A stretch of DNA of 64,000 nt from Heterostelium album PN500 (lineage: Eukaryota; Evosea; Eumycetozoa; Acytosteliales; Acytosteliaceae). Position 1 is the stretch's first letter; every line of letters begins with the position of its first letter. The stretch covers positions 558,001 to 622,000 of the forward strand of contig NW_008805085.1 in assembly GCF_000004825.1 (NCBI RefSeq), written 5' to 3'. Positions 11,478-24,000 of the stretch are shown here, piece after piece. The translations under genes were made by a program, and so were the position numbers. The notes under the pieces were generated by a model. The model saw only the letters and a list, made by a program, of their open reading frames with translations. It ran no database searches and was not told where the DNA came from.

Positions 11478-13999
11478 TAATAATAATAATAGAACACAAT
11501 ATGATATAATATAAATTCATTAATTTAAATTGCACAAACTCTCTAAATATATATATATTTAGTTATAGTTATAATTTTATAACTTATAGCCCGACTATTA
11601 TCAAACTTATATTAGAATACATTACAAAGTATAATATAACAAAACATAACAAATAAAAAACAAAACATTTTTAAAAAAAAAAAAAAAAAGAAGAAACAAA
11701 AAAAGGTAAATTATTATTCATAAATTTATTTGAACTCAATTCCTTTAACCCAATGAAGATTCATAAAATTATATATAATTTGATATAGATTCAGTATGAT
11801 GTGGGATGTGGTAAATGTGGTGATATAAAATTGGCAATGAATTGAATCTCTATAAAAAAACTCGTTGGATCATGAATGTTGATATCAATGTGGTAATGAT
11901 AGAACGTCACAAGTTACAATTTATATAATAACTAAAAAAATAAAATTTTATATTAGTTATTATATAAATTGTAACTTGCCTCCACTACTGTGAACAGTTA
12001 AACTGCCAATTATGATATTTCATTTTATTTCTCAAATTATTCAAGCACCAAAATGAAAACAAGTCTATATAATTTTCTCATATAATTAAAATTGCCAAAT
12101 GCGAAAATTCCATTGTACATTAGGAGATAATCACATTTATTCTAATAACAATAGAATTCTATATCCTAATTTGTTGTTGGTATGTACTTTGAAAATAAAA
12201 AGATTCTTCTTTGCAACCAAAAGAATTATCTTGGAAACATTAAAATTTTAAAAATTGAGCGAATCGTCCAAAAATGGATGGTTTGATTTTAATTGAACAC
12301 ACACAATGTCGACTCGAACACACCAACAACAAAAGTTCTAGATTCACTGGTTTAGGTCCTTTTTGCCACCATCTTTTGTTTTGGTTTTTCATTTTTTTAA
12401 AATTTTTTGAATTGATTACGAACTTAAATCACTGACAAAATCTATCTGAACCCACATTTTTTAAAAATTTCAAAATTAATTAATTTTTGTTGTAACCTTT
12501 TTACTCGGTGGGGTGTCGACACTTGGAGTGATATTGAATCAATAGACCAAGGGTCACAAACACTCACAATTAAGAAATCGCAACTGTTTTTTTCTTTCTG
12601 TTTTAGTATCATTAGCAACACACACAACGAATAAAATGAATAAAAAAGAAGATCTAATACTGGGTCACACTACCTTCTGTAGTTACATTCCCAATGTTTT
12701 GTTTACAACATAAAAATTTCATAAACATACTTTTGTAGATTAACTCATATAATAAATAATAATAATAAATAATAATATAGTTTTTATATAATAAATATTT
12801 TCTTATAAGAAATTTTAGTTTACTCTTAATAAATAAATATTTATATTTTAACAAATATTTATATTTAAATAAAACGAACGTCTTGATAATGATATAGTAC
12901 TTTATCGTATTTTTATTTAAAATGTATGTTTATAAATTCGTAATAGAGCAACCCAAACCACAAAAAAAAAAAAAACAAAAACTACCCCAAAACACAAACA
13001 ACCACATTATAATAACGAATTACTCATCATAATCCAAAGTCTATTTATATTTTTATTTTATGAAAATAAATATGTTCACCACCCTTTCACTCAGATATAA
13101 TGAATGATATATGTTAATTTTCACCAAAAATGCATGACTTTATCATAATTTTTAAAGTAATTTTAAATTTATCTGGAAATTATATTTTTTTAATTAATTA
13201 CTTTTATTTTTTATTTTAAAAAAAGTGATTTATATTGTTATGATTTGTTGTTATTTGATTCAATTTTAAATTTAATTATATTTATGACAGGTAATCTTAA
13301 TATATCTTGTAATATTATTGATCTATTTAGATCTTTTATCAAATTATTTGTATTTTGTGTTGTTTTTTTTTTAACCACTTCATTTTGGATAGATTTAACT
13401 TTATTTATACATTCGATCAAAAAGTTATGTAATCAATAATTGTTTTTTACCACGTAATCAATCACCCCCACTGGATATTAAGGATAATTTCATCATTTAT
13501 GGAAATATTGGTTGATATTTATAGATTATATGTCAATTTATTTATTTTTTATATAGATAATCGGCAGGATTGTAATCATAAATCTATAGATCTAACAAAT
13601 TCCAGATCATTTTATTATATATCATTATATTTAATATCTTATAAATTACAATGTAAATATTATTACAATTAACTCTACCATTAACTAGTTTTATTTAATT
13701 CAATATTGAACTCCTTGGAGTTACTCATACCCTAAAAAAGGTAAAGTTTATTTATTTGTTTGAAATTTAATCAAATACATATCCATAAATAAATAAACCA
13801 ATCATCAATTGTTTACTTTTGAAATTGCAATAGTTATATAAATTTGTTTTTTTTTTTTTTGATTTGAAAAATGTTGTTGTTGTAAAATTTCACTGTGCTA
13901 TGGTATTGCTGTTGGGTGTCATTTACATCTTGATTTATTAAATTTGAATTGGTCATATTAATTAATCCTTTTTATTAATTTTAAAATACGATTTATTAG
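11478..13999. other. Long A/T-rich intergenic spacer
   Basis: 2.5 kb between the receptor and lipase genes. It holds a perfect 26-bp inverted repeat (own entry) and a slightly richer island at about 12280-12630. In that island a minus-strand open frame (12442-12627) contains CDPWSIDSISLQVSTPHRVK but lacks any recognisable family. No intact gene or RNA gene was recognised. Confidence 0.5.
11910..11978. repeat. Perfect 26-bp inverted repeat with 17-nt loop
   Basis: The arm at 11910-11935 (beginning CAAGTTACAATTTATATAAT) is exactly reverse-complementary to 11953-11978 (ending ATTGTAACTTG). The 17-nt loop contains its own small palindrome TAAAATTTTA at 11941-11950. Pairing stops abruptly on both sides. 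It could be a foldback/MITE remnant, an RNA hairpin or a site of replication slippage; the sequence alone does not decide. Confidence 0.85.
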
Positions 14000-16900
14000 A
14001 TGGATAGTAATAATAATAATAATCATAATATCGGCAGTGATGGTAAAAAAGACAAATCAATTATCAACAATAATAATAATGATAATAATATAGAACATAT
14101 TGATAATCAAAATTCAGTTTCAGGTAGTTCCAATAGTTGGAGTACTTGTTCTACTGTCAGTGATAATTCATTTGTCTTAAATTACTTTGATCCAATCTAT
14201 GCCATTTCAGACGACCAAGAATACATGGATCCATACAGTCCTTCGCTCGACCAGAAGTTGACCTTCAAGTTTAATGAGAATATCCATTCTCTCAGTTCTT
14301 CAAGTCATGTTCCAATTGTCTCAATAGTTCAAACCAACAACGGTTCATCAAATAATCAAATTAATGATTATCAAAAACAATTTAAAAATGTTGAGAATAA
14401 TCAAACCAATTTTGAATCAATAGTAGATAATAATAATAATAATCATATTCATCCAAATAATATTGTTTTGGAAAAAGTTAAAGATAATGATAGTGAAAGA
14501 AAAGTAATTTTTACAACACCAAAATATGTTTATACACAAATAGCTTTGGATAATCATCAACACTCTCCGGAGCAACATTCACTAACTATTAATAGTGTAG
14601 AGTTGATTCCAGATGGAACTCAGAAAGCAAATCTACAATACATGCATACTCCACTGCCCAAGAGTGTTTATGATAATCTACAATCCAATTCAGAAGGCAA
14701 CTGTCCATTGAAATCAGTTACAATCATTCAATCCCCAAAATCATCGGTCAATGTAATTACAAGTGAACCAACCAATAAACAATCGACTCAGCCCGCACAT
14801 CAACACCAACACAACAACCCACTGAACCAACCTCAAATCATCCCCATCGTCAATACTGTCCAAACCAAAGAGCATTTACAACACCATTCACAAACTCTTA
14901 AGGAACTTCCAGAATATCATGAGTTATCACCAAAGAAACAAGTTCATATCGAACCGACCCAACAAAACATTCAACACCCAGCATCGAAATCGACTTCTCT
15001 GGGTATTCCGTTCAACTCTAACAAGTATAGGGACCTGAGGAAATCGACACAGTATCTCGATTTGAAGAACATGTGTTCCATCTCCAAAGCCCAGGAAGAA
15101 GAGATTGAAATGCTCTCAGACGAAAGATATGAATATCAACTGACCGACGACGATCCAACTCAACACAATATATTAGAGATGAAACCTGGTGCAATGAAAG
15201 AGTCTGGAGTTTTGTTTGGTACCACTGCTGAGGAACCAATACCAACCTCGCCATCTACTTCAGTATCTACAGATGTATTTGACTCTACTCCATTGACATC
15301 ACCAATATCATCACCTGTTTTCTCAAGCCTCACATTGTCACCAGAGTTGGAGATTAACAGACAGTCACCATTGGCCACCGGTGAGACAAGAATCATTGCC
15401 GAGGTGAATGATTTGGGTAAATTCAGTCCACAGACATGTACAATAGAAAAAGATACTAAAAAAGAAAAGAAACATTTCTTTCAGAAAAAGAAGAAACAAG
15501 CTGTACCTGATAAACAGAAATCATGTGAAGAAGTATTATCTGATGAAGGGTAAGTCAATTAATTATTATTTAATATAATACAATATATATTAACTGTTAA
15601 TATTATAACTTAGCAAACATTCAATGAAAGTTATTTCAGAATTATTAAATAAATTGTTTGGAAAGAAAAAGTATGGAACCCTTACTATTTTTATGGGTTT
15701 AGCTTTATTACATAGTAAGTATAATATTAATATTCAATTTAAAAGAGTAATATATTAATTTTTTTTAATTTAAATATAGGTTATTATAAGGAACTTTTAA
15801 TAAGAAATTATAATTGTATTAATAATAAGATGTTGATGGAAGAAGCTTTCAGATATCAAAAGTTTTGTACTGCCTCCTATGGAAGAAAATTGTATTATGG
15901 TGTGATGGGTTCGAAAACAGCTATGCATTTGTTCAAGGGAATTGCCGGTACTGATGCAATCAATGTAAAGGTAGTCATTAAACATACTGGAATCAAGAAG
16001 CAAGATATAGTTTGTTCAAAGTGGTATAGTTCCAAGTATAGTCCTGGTCACTTTGTTGCAATCGATCATCAAACCAAGTCAGTGGTTTTGGCAATTCGTG
16101 GAACCTTCAACCATTTCGATGTAATAACAGATCTGGTGGCAAAAACCTCTAGATACGCTGGTCCTACTGGACGATGGAAATCTGCTCACATTCATCTGGG
16201 AATGTTGTTGTGTGGTCATAAGAAGATGAAAGAAGTAGAGGCTGTCCTTCTAAAGTCGCTACATGAAAATCCTGGATACAGATTGGTTGTGACCGGTCAT
16301 TCCTTGGGTGCTGGTGTTGCTTCGATCTTTACATTCCTCTTTTACGATGCACATCCAGAGATACCAATTCACTGTTACTCATTCGGTCCACCCTGTATCC
16401 TTAATTACGAAGCTGCTACCAATGAGATTGTCAAGTCACTGGTAACATCGTTTGCTATGAATGATGACATTGTTCCACGATTGTCTTTTAATTCATTGTT
16501 CTATTTAAGAGAGGTGTTGGATTCTGTTCTCTCGCAGAGTAAGACCAAGATCCAGAGAGGTTTCCACATTGTTTCGGCTGGAAATGGTTTGGGTGAGAAA
16601 CTGACCAAGAAGATCAGTAAGATACTCAAGGTTTCTCCAACGATCGATCTTTCACATGTTGAGCACAATCCAAGTGGTGAAATGCCAATGTATCCACCTG
16701 GCAAGCTAGTGAGAATGGTAAAAGTTGCAAAAGGTCAATATGTAGCAGAGAGCGTAGAAACTAGTTCATTCGATAAGATCATTGTGTCGGTACAGATGTT
16801 CACAGATCACATGCCAAACAAATATGAGAAAGGATTGAAATCTGCGATTGAAAACGTAGGCAATGCCAAGCTGCTGACTCCTCCACAAGGTGCCAACCTG

Positions 16901-17050
16901 GTAGAGGGTCTTCCTGCTGGTGAAGAAAACGCTATCAATATACCCGAAATGATATTGCCAAAGGATGCACAACCTCAAGCAGCTGCTTCACTCATTCCAA
17001 CTTCACTTAAAGCATCATACAACACAATGGCTGAAGCTCCTCAAAATTAA
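14000..17050 (+). CDS. Class 3 lipase, sn-1-specific diacylglycerol lipase-like, membrane-anchored
   Basis: Proposed join: 14000..15549, 15614..15714, 15780..17050 (973 residues). The first exon encodes an approximately 510-residue low-complexity Asn/Ser/Pro/Gln-rich cytosolic region. Exon 2 supplies a basic segment and one hydrophobic stretch (TLTIFMGLALL), then the lipase domain starts near residue 565. Seen: AIRGTF with an HFDVITDL block as in DAG lipases, the nucleophile elbow GHSLGAG (Ser at about residue 725) and the acid region NDDIVPRLS (Asp at about 779-780). The His of the triad is not assigned with confidence. Animal DAGL enzymes have four N-terminal TM helices and release 2-arachidonoylglycerol from diacylglycerol. 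Here only one candidate helix precedes the catalytic domain. The substrate is therefore inference; the alpha/beta-hydrolase call is firm. Confidence 0.88.
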
Positions 17051-17160
17051 TACAATCTACTTAATAATAAAATAAAAGAATTGTTGTAGAATTTATAGTA
17101 AGAGAAAAGTTGTGAATCTATTATTGGTTGGTGTAATTTATTTATATTATAATGATACAA

Positions 17161-20100
17161 TTATTTAGTTTGTGATTGAAGTGATTCTATTGTACAAAGA
17201 TATTCTCTTTTTTTCTTTAGATTCTCCAATATTGAATGGTAGTAAGTGTTTTTCGATGATTGGATGACAGAGTCGATGCTTTGAGAATTAAGATGAACAC
17301 AATTACTGAGTAACCAATCAATTGATTTAGATTGACCATTTTCAACGGCGGTTAATATAAATTCTAGATCACGGTTGATTGATTTATCTAGTCTGTTATA
17401 TAAATAGTCAATCATTTCAATCTTGCTACTCCTGATTGCCGAGTAAAGAGATGTTTCAATGGAGATCTCTGTTCGATTCTCCACTAAAAACTTTGCCATT
17501 CCCAAATTACCACAATGAGCAGCATTGTTTAAAGACTTGTATGTACAGCCTTCTGTTCGATTGTAGTGTAACCAAGTTAATAGATCCAAATTATTTGATT
17601 GCGCGGCATTATCCATACATTCAACAGTGCAACCTTCGCTTCTATTTGCATGCAGCCACTTTACCATCCTAGGATTATTTGTTGCCAAATCCATCGATGA
17701 AGGTGTACATCCTTCACTTCTATTTTCATGCAAAAACAATAGGATTTTGAAATGATTTTTCATAATAGCATTATGCATCGCTTGCTTTGTACATCCTTCA
17801 GTTCTATTTTCATGAAGGAACTTTACGATCTGTAAACTCTCATTTTCACTTTGTCCAGCACAAGCACGATCTATAGCAGCGGTTGTACAGCCTTCATTTC
17901 TAACCACATGGAGGAATATTAAAATTTCCAACTTTCCATGCTCGGCGGCAGTGTCCATGGTAGTCTTGCCAAATACATTGGTAACACGATTCAGTATTTC
18001 ACTTTTCTTTGAGTCATGCAACATCTGATGGTAGAGTTTAATTAAATCCAATTCTCCTTCGCCAATTGCTCTCTTTACAATTTGATTGTGATTGAGTTCA
18101 CTAAACTTTTTAGATTGTCTCTTATTAAACTGTTCATTGTCACAGTATGCTTCCAATATCAGTTTATACACCGATAGTCTTGTTAGTGACATATTAAGAG
18201 TGTTTAAGCTAAACATATTTAATTTGTGACTTGTAACAAACTTGATTAGGTTGAAATTGCTTTTGGAAATTGCATCATCCAAGATAAATCCCTCAAACTC
18301 GATGATCTCTTGATGTCTGATGAATAGATGAATATATGGATGTTTGTCGTCCAAGTAAATGGTGTTTGGATGTTCCAATTTTAACTTGAAATGACTGGTG
18401 TCTTTTGAATAGAATTTCCTGATAAATCTATCCAAGTATTGTATTCTGGTGTGATCAGCTTTGTAAAGAGATCCACAAGTCCATTGAAGCATAGGATCGA
18501 TGATGATAACCACTCTTTGGGTTTGTTGTTTCCGATTATACAACTCGATGGTGCGTTCAATAAGGTCAAAGTGTTGGTTGATATATGCTTTACGAAAGAC
18601 AGAGTTGAAAATCTTGTTGAAATCAGCCAGTTTAACTCTATCCAAGAGATATTCTATTAATTTGATATTACCTCTTTGTGCAGCAAGATAGATAATCGAT
18701 GCAAAATTGGCTGAATTTTCCAATAAATTCAATGCATAGATAAGAGAATCAGTATAGCCATATTCAATCATCTTGACAATAATTTCGCTGATATGAAATG
18801 GAATTGATTTTTCCACTGAAAGATATTGGATGATATCGATATTTGGAGTTATAAAGGCCAAAGAGAATAGTGCCTTTGGTGGGAAACCAATGTCTTCTCT
18901 TTCAAAGAAATAGCGGACCACGTTTAGATGACCATTGTTTGCTGCTGCTATTACAGGTTCAAATACTCGGTAGTTTTGTTTGGATTGGACATGCAAGAAT
19001 TGTACAATATCCAAATGTCCATAACGAGCAGCTCCTTCAATTGCTTTTTGTAACTTGTTCTTATGTTGACAATTAAAGTAGAGATACTTTAAAGCTTCTA
19101 AATGGCCATACTTAGCAGCACGTATAATTCCTTCCATTGAACAACCTTCACTTCGATTCTGGTGGAGGAAATGTAAAACATCTACGTGTCCATTCATTGC
19201 GGCGTTATTCATGGCATTAAAAGTTGCACCTTCACTACGGTTACGATGGAGGTATTTTATGACGTTCAAATGACCTCTTTCTGCTGCTTGATCAATGGCC
19301 TGAGTGGTGCAACATTGAGTAATGAGCTTATTACTATGGATATACTCGATCAAATCCAAATGACCATGAGTAGCTGCGTAATCAATAACAGAGCCAACAC
19401 TGACCATTCGATTGCCGTTGGTATGATATTCTATCATTTTCTTGAACAAATCGATTCGACCGACTTTACAGACTGATTTGTATGTTTGTTTGTTAAAATT
19501 GACTTGAAGATCAATCTTGACTACTATATCCAAAAGGAACTCGATTATGTCCATATGATTATTTGAAGACGCACTATCCAATAGAATGCTTACTGAATTG
19601 ATATCGAACAGGTCCTTCCTTATTTTGAAAAGGAAGTTCAATATTTCCAATTGACCGTACGTAGCAGCTATTTTCAATGCATCTACCATCCTATGAACAG
19701 GGTATGATTTAAATAGCTTATTGACAATCATCATATTACCATTTCTAACAGAGACTTCGAATGCTGTTTCCAACTTTTGGTAATCAACACCAAATCCGAC
19801 ATAATCATCACTTTGATCATCCACTAATAATTTAACAACTTGGAGGTTTTCATATTTCGATGCATAAATAATTAGATTGTCAGGCCATTCTCTTATTGTT
19901 TCTTTATTATTATTATTATTATTATTGTTTTTGTTGTTATTGGTGGGAGTTTTGAAAAACCTTTGACGAATATATAAAAACATATTGAGGTGTCTTGTTG
20001 AATACTTGAGATATGGTTCAATGTAAACTTTGAAAATATCAAAGTCGAGTTGTTTCTTCTCTAATGATTGGATGAATTGATCAAGTAAATCTACATAGCC

Positions 20101-20295
20101 ATAGTACATTAATGCAGATGGTGATTCAATGAGCTCCGGCCATTGTAATGGAACAATAAATCTACCACTCTTTTGATATCTATTTGGATCATAACGTACA
20201 TATGAAAATATATGATTCTTCAATATTGTGTTATGGAAAATTAAACTAAATAATCGATTATTAGATTCTCTATTTTTGATTCTCTCTACTTCCAT
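17161..20295 (-). CDS. Ankyrin repeat protein of the large dictyostelid family
   Basis: Single-exon gene, 1044 residues. The N-terminus (LFSLIFHNTILKNHIFSYV) is the family-specific F-box-like/cap segment seen in many dictyostelid ankyrin proteins. About 20 degenerate ankyrin units follow (for example AAMNGHVDVLHFLHQNRSEG, AAKYGHLEALKYLYFN). Many units end with a nearly invariant NRSEGCT or NRTEGCT extension in place of the usual ankyrin loop; at least nine copies can be read. A poly-Asn stretch (about residues 119-130) is encoded by AAT repeats near 19906-19926. The function of this expanded family is unknown. Ankyrin stacks usually bind protein partners. The gene ends 111 bp from the convergent lipase gene. 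Start chosen at the first ATG; the region upstream is non-coding A/T-rich. Confidence 0.9.
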   Translation of the reverse strand: MEVERIKNRESNNRLFSLIFHNTILKNHIFSYVRYDPNRYQKSGRFIVPLQWPELIESPSALMYYGYVDLLDQFIQSLEKKQLDFDIFKVYIEPYLKYSTRHLNMFLYIRQRFFKTPTNNNKNNNNNNNNKETIREWPDNLIIYASKYENLQVVKLLVDDQSDDYVGFGVDYQKLETAFEVSVRNGNMMIVNKLFKSYPVHRMVDALKIAATYGQLEILNFLFKIRKDLFDINSVSILLDSASSNNHMDIIEFLLDIVVKIDLQVNFNKQTYKSVCKVGRIDLFKKMIEYHTNGNRMVSVGSVIDYAATHGHLDLIEYIHSNKLITQCCTTQAIDQAAERGHLNVIKYLHRNRSEGATFNAMNNAAMNGHVDVLHFLHQNRSEGCSMEGIIRAAKYGHLEALKYLYFNCQHKNKLQKAIEGAARYGHLDIVQFLHVQSKQNYRVFEPVIAAANNGHLNVVRYFFEREDIGFPPKALFSLAFITPNIDIIQYLSVEKSIPFHISEIIVKMIEYGYTDSLIYALNLLENSANFASIIYLAAQRGNIKLIEYLLDRVKLADFNKIFNSVFRKAYINQHFDLIERTIELYNRKQQTQRVVIIIDPMLQWTCGSLYKADHTRIQYLDRFIRKFYSKDTSHFKLKLEHPNTIYLDDKHPYIHLFIRHQEIIEFEGFILDDAISKSNFNLIKFVTSHKLNMFSLNTLNMSLTRLSVYKLILEAYCDNEQFNKRQSKKFSELNHNQIVKRAIGEGELDLIKLYHQMLHDSKKSEILNRVTNVFGKTTMDTAAEHGKLEILIFLHVVRNEGCTTAAIDRACAGQSENESLQIVKFLHENRTEGCTKQAMHNAIMKNHFKILLFLHENRSEGCTPSSMDLATNNPRMVKWLHANRSEGCTVECMDNAAQSNNLDLLTWLHYNRTEGCTYKSLNNAAHCGNLGMAKFLVENRTEISIETSLYSAIRSSKIEMIDYLYNRLDKSINRDLEFILTAVENGQSKSIDWLLSNCVHLNSQSIDSVIQSSKNTYYHSILENLKKKREYLCTIESLQSQTK

Positions 20296-21023
20296 TTTTA
20301 AAATAAAAATAATAAAGAAGAAATTGAAGTGAAAAAAAGTAGATTACACATTTTTCTTTTTTTTTTCTCGCTGTGACTACACAAAAAAAATATCTTTTTT
20401 TTCCTTTTTTTTTATAAAAGTAAATTTATTATAAATATAGATAATAATAAATTCTTTGCAAAATGAATGTGTTCTATTGGGAGAAAAAATTAGTGATTTG
20501 CTATTTCAAAAAAAAAAACTTAACTGATGAAAGCTATTCATCAGCCACCAAATTACTATCGTCGCATTTCCTCAGCCGTATTTGACTCACCTCTTTTTGC
20601 AATGAGTAGAGTCAATCTTCGTCCATTTTTGTTTAATGACATTCGAACTGACATACCTGCCGATAGATGCTTTGCTATTGTTTTATTTTTTTTGAGTGTC
20701 ATTTTGTGGACTTTGTTGTTCAAAAAAAAAAAAAAAAAAAATTTGATTTTCAAATGATTAATTTTTTAATGTTTTTATTGATTTATGTATTGTTCATTTT
20801 TATTTACTTTAAATCATAGTATAAGAGTTGTGGGAAGAGAGAGGTTTTGAGAAAGAGATATTGATATTTTATCTATTATATCATATTGTTTAAATTTAAA
20901 AAGTTGTTAGTTTTTTTTATTTTTATATTTATTTTTTTATTTAAAAATAGAGCGTTTAATTAATATTTATAATAGTAATAGTAATATATATATAATATAA
21001 TAATATATAGTTATTAGGTGATA
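20296..21023. other. Intergenic spacer and probable huntingtin upstream region
   Basis: A/T-rich with long T and A runs. At 20527-20757 there is a more mixed-composition island, open on both strands (plus strand: SSAVFDSPLFAMSRVNLRP), which I cannot assign; it may be a fragment of an old gene. A GA-rich dispersed repeat lies at 20826-20871 (own entry), roughly 150-200 bp before the huntingtin ATG. Confidence 0.45.
20826..20871 (+). repeat. Copy 1 of a dispersed GA-rich repeat
   Basis: Begins AGTTGTGGGAAGAGAGAGG and runs through GAGAAAGAGATATTGATA. It matches 39475-39520 on the same strand with only about five differences in 46 positions. The GTGGGAA core resembles a CSL (CBF1/RBP-J) binding site, and dictyostelids have CSL-family factors, so it may be regulatory. 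A short mobile repeat is the alternative. Confidence 0.6.
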
Positions 21024-24000
21024 ATGGACTTGTTACGTGCATTGGATGTTTTGTCAACTTCACCAATCGACACAGATGATCACTCACTTAGAAAAGAAAA
21101 GATAGAGGCATGCAGAACTATAGCAGAACAGATATGCTCGCCTTCCATCAGAAATAACTCTGACTTTCCGAGATTCCTTTCCATTGCTATCTCACTACTG
21201 CTTCGTGCACACGGTGACAAAGATCTAAACGTATACTCTGTTGCTGAAGAGAGTTTAAATAGAACCATCAAAGTAATTGTTAACATTACATTCAAACTAA
21301 CTTAATTACTTACTTACTTACTTACCTTAATTAAATTCAATACATTTACACCTATTATTACTATCATCTTATTTAGATATTAATCTATACATATCATGAG
21401 AGAATATTGTTTGAGTTGTTTCGTGTGCTCAAAGGTAGATCAGTGGATAAGAAGTCGACTGGCAGTCCGAATAACAATCAGATGTCAAGTAGCTTTTATA
21501 CGAGTGGAAGCGATCCTAGTGGAAGTGGTTTATTCGTTTCCTCGACTACCAGTAGTGGAAGTGGTAGCGGTAGTGGCAGTGGTTCGACAAGCGGGAATAC
21601 CAACTCACCAAACTATCAAAACGTTATCTCCACAGCGAATATAATACTGAGTAAGCCTTTCCCAATTAAATCACAGCGTATTGCACTGACAAAGTTTGGT
21701 GAGGTCTGCCAGTTTATTCGGCCGGCTAAATCACGCAAGTATATCACTTCGCTGTTGGCGCCAATCAACCAGCTGCTGGCTATGGGTTCGGACGAAGCAT
21801 TGCAAGAGTCGATTGCCATCGCAATGGAGTCAATCTCGCGAGTATTGATATCCTATTTAAAGGAACAAGAAGTCACTCAGTTCATCGACGTCTTCACCAA
21901 GAATCTCTCGCATCACTCTGCGGCGGTGCGTCGTTCCGCTTCCTTCTGTATAGTCTCCATCTGTAGATATTACCCTAAACCACTCTACGAAAGAACAATA
22001 GATACTCTCCATACTCTAATTTCATCGTCATCAACATCATCAACATCATCAACAGTATCACCAACTTCACCAACAGCGTCATCTCCATCAATAGAACATA
22101 ATAATATAAACAGTAATAATAGCAATAATAGCAATAGGACACTGGGTGTTTTGTTTTCTTATTTACAATTGGTGAAACTATCCGATGAGTATATACAGAA
22201 TGGAAGTGGCGGTGGTAGTTCCAGTGGCGGTGGTAACAGTGGAAATTTTACAGGTTCGAATAGCAGTGGTGCGAATGGTGGAAGTGGAAATGGTGCCGAT
22301 GGCTACGGATGTAATGTGATGCAGTCATTGTCGATCGAGGATTACTTTGTGGAGAAGCTGTCGTTTTTCGTGCAGTTCATTGTCAAGCAGATGAAGATGG
22401 TCGATCAGGAGATCTACGACCACAATGTTGTCGGTGCCAGTTTGGAGCTACTTCAACAGCTGCTGGTAAGTTTCGGTAGGTTCGACTACGCTTGGCCAAA
22501 GCCGCTAGTCCAGCAGGCAATAAGTCAGCTCCGCTCGATGGCATTCAACGCCACTTCGAATATACGTGTCAGTCTGAAAGCGGTGGTCATCAACTGTCTG
22601 GCACAGAGTGTCAAATACTTCCCACGTCTATTCTACGAAGAGTTTTACGAGGGACAACCACCGGTATCGATGGTCAGCAATCTCAGCATCTCTGACATTT
22701 CATTCAAGTTGTATTCCGATACATCTGCTGCTGCTGCTGCTGATGGACAACACCACCAACAACAAGTAAATCGACTTGGATTATCAACATCTACACAATC
22801 CACACAATCTTTTACATTGGATTCCATTCCCAAAGAGGAATTCCTACAGTATCTCAGTGATTCAGATCCACTGCTAAGAGGATCGACTGCACTTCTCATC
22901 GGTTGTTTACTTCGTGGATTTCTAGAGGCAGATCATATCACAAGCAATAGTATCTATCCTGGAAATCAACATTTACTTCAAGACTATCTTTGTGTCCCCT
23001 ATTTAATGGCATATCTTCTTCGTTCGCTACTGGATAGTTCGTCGATTACAGCGAAGCTGGCATGTACAGGTGTTGGCGAGTGTCTTCCAACACTCTCATT
23101 GTCGCGTTTCTCTGACTGGGCACTAGTTGCACTCCGACACTTACTGTGTGTCAGCTCCTCCACGTACTGGCTGGTTAAACTTGAGATTCTAGAGACTCTG
23201 TCCAAGATTGATTATGTAGTGATTGAATTCCTCGAGCAAAACATTCAACAAAAGGCACATATTCTCTGTACGACAGCACCAGCCGACAAAGAGCCCGAGT
23301 CTGGCGGTGCCATAGCAATACCAATACAACCAAAGGTTCTCGATTTCCTCATTGAACAACTTGGCGACAACGACTTTCGTGTTCGAAACAGTGCTGGCAA
23401 TGCACTTGTAAACATCATTCCAAAACTTGTATTTACAGCACCACTTGAAAGAAGATCGATGAAAGGAATTGCATCAAAAGTAAGAGAGACATTCGATGCA
23501 CCAGGTTATGAAAATATTGTAAGTTTGAAAGAAACATTAGAATTTAATGTTTGTTAAATGTACTTACTTTTTTTATTTTCTTATAGATTACAAAGAAAAC
23601 AAAGATATTAGCAAATCTATCACATGTAATCAGTTTAATTTGTTCGAAACTATCGAATCCACATCCTGAGGATATGATAAGAGGATGTTATCATGCTCTC
23701 AAATTAATTTGTCAACAATATTCATTCCCTCTATTTACACCGGATAGCTGTAAGAGTCTAACTTCAACTCTACCGAATCAGATGTTGTCGTTTGTCGGAG
23801 ATATTCTACCGTTGGCTTTGGATCGTGTTGGAATTGTCACTTGGATGGCAACCGACTTTGATTTGCATATCGATATCATTGAGATTCTTGCATACTTGTC
23901 GAGGGGTGCCGAGAATGTGCTGGGTGCCTACTGTCAGAATGTTCTGCGCCACATCTGTAGAATGATAAATATCATGTCAAACATTGTTCAATTCCGTCCG

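Noticed and set aside
20527-20757. Open frames on both strands in a mixed-composition island
   Set aside because: Low-complexity ends and no recognisable family. It could be a fragment of an old gene but is not supported as a gene.
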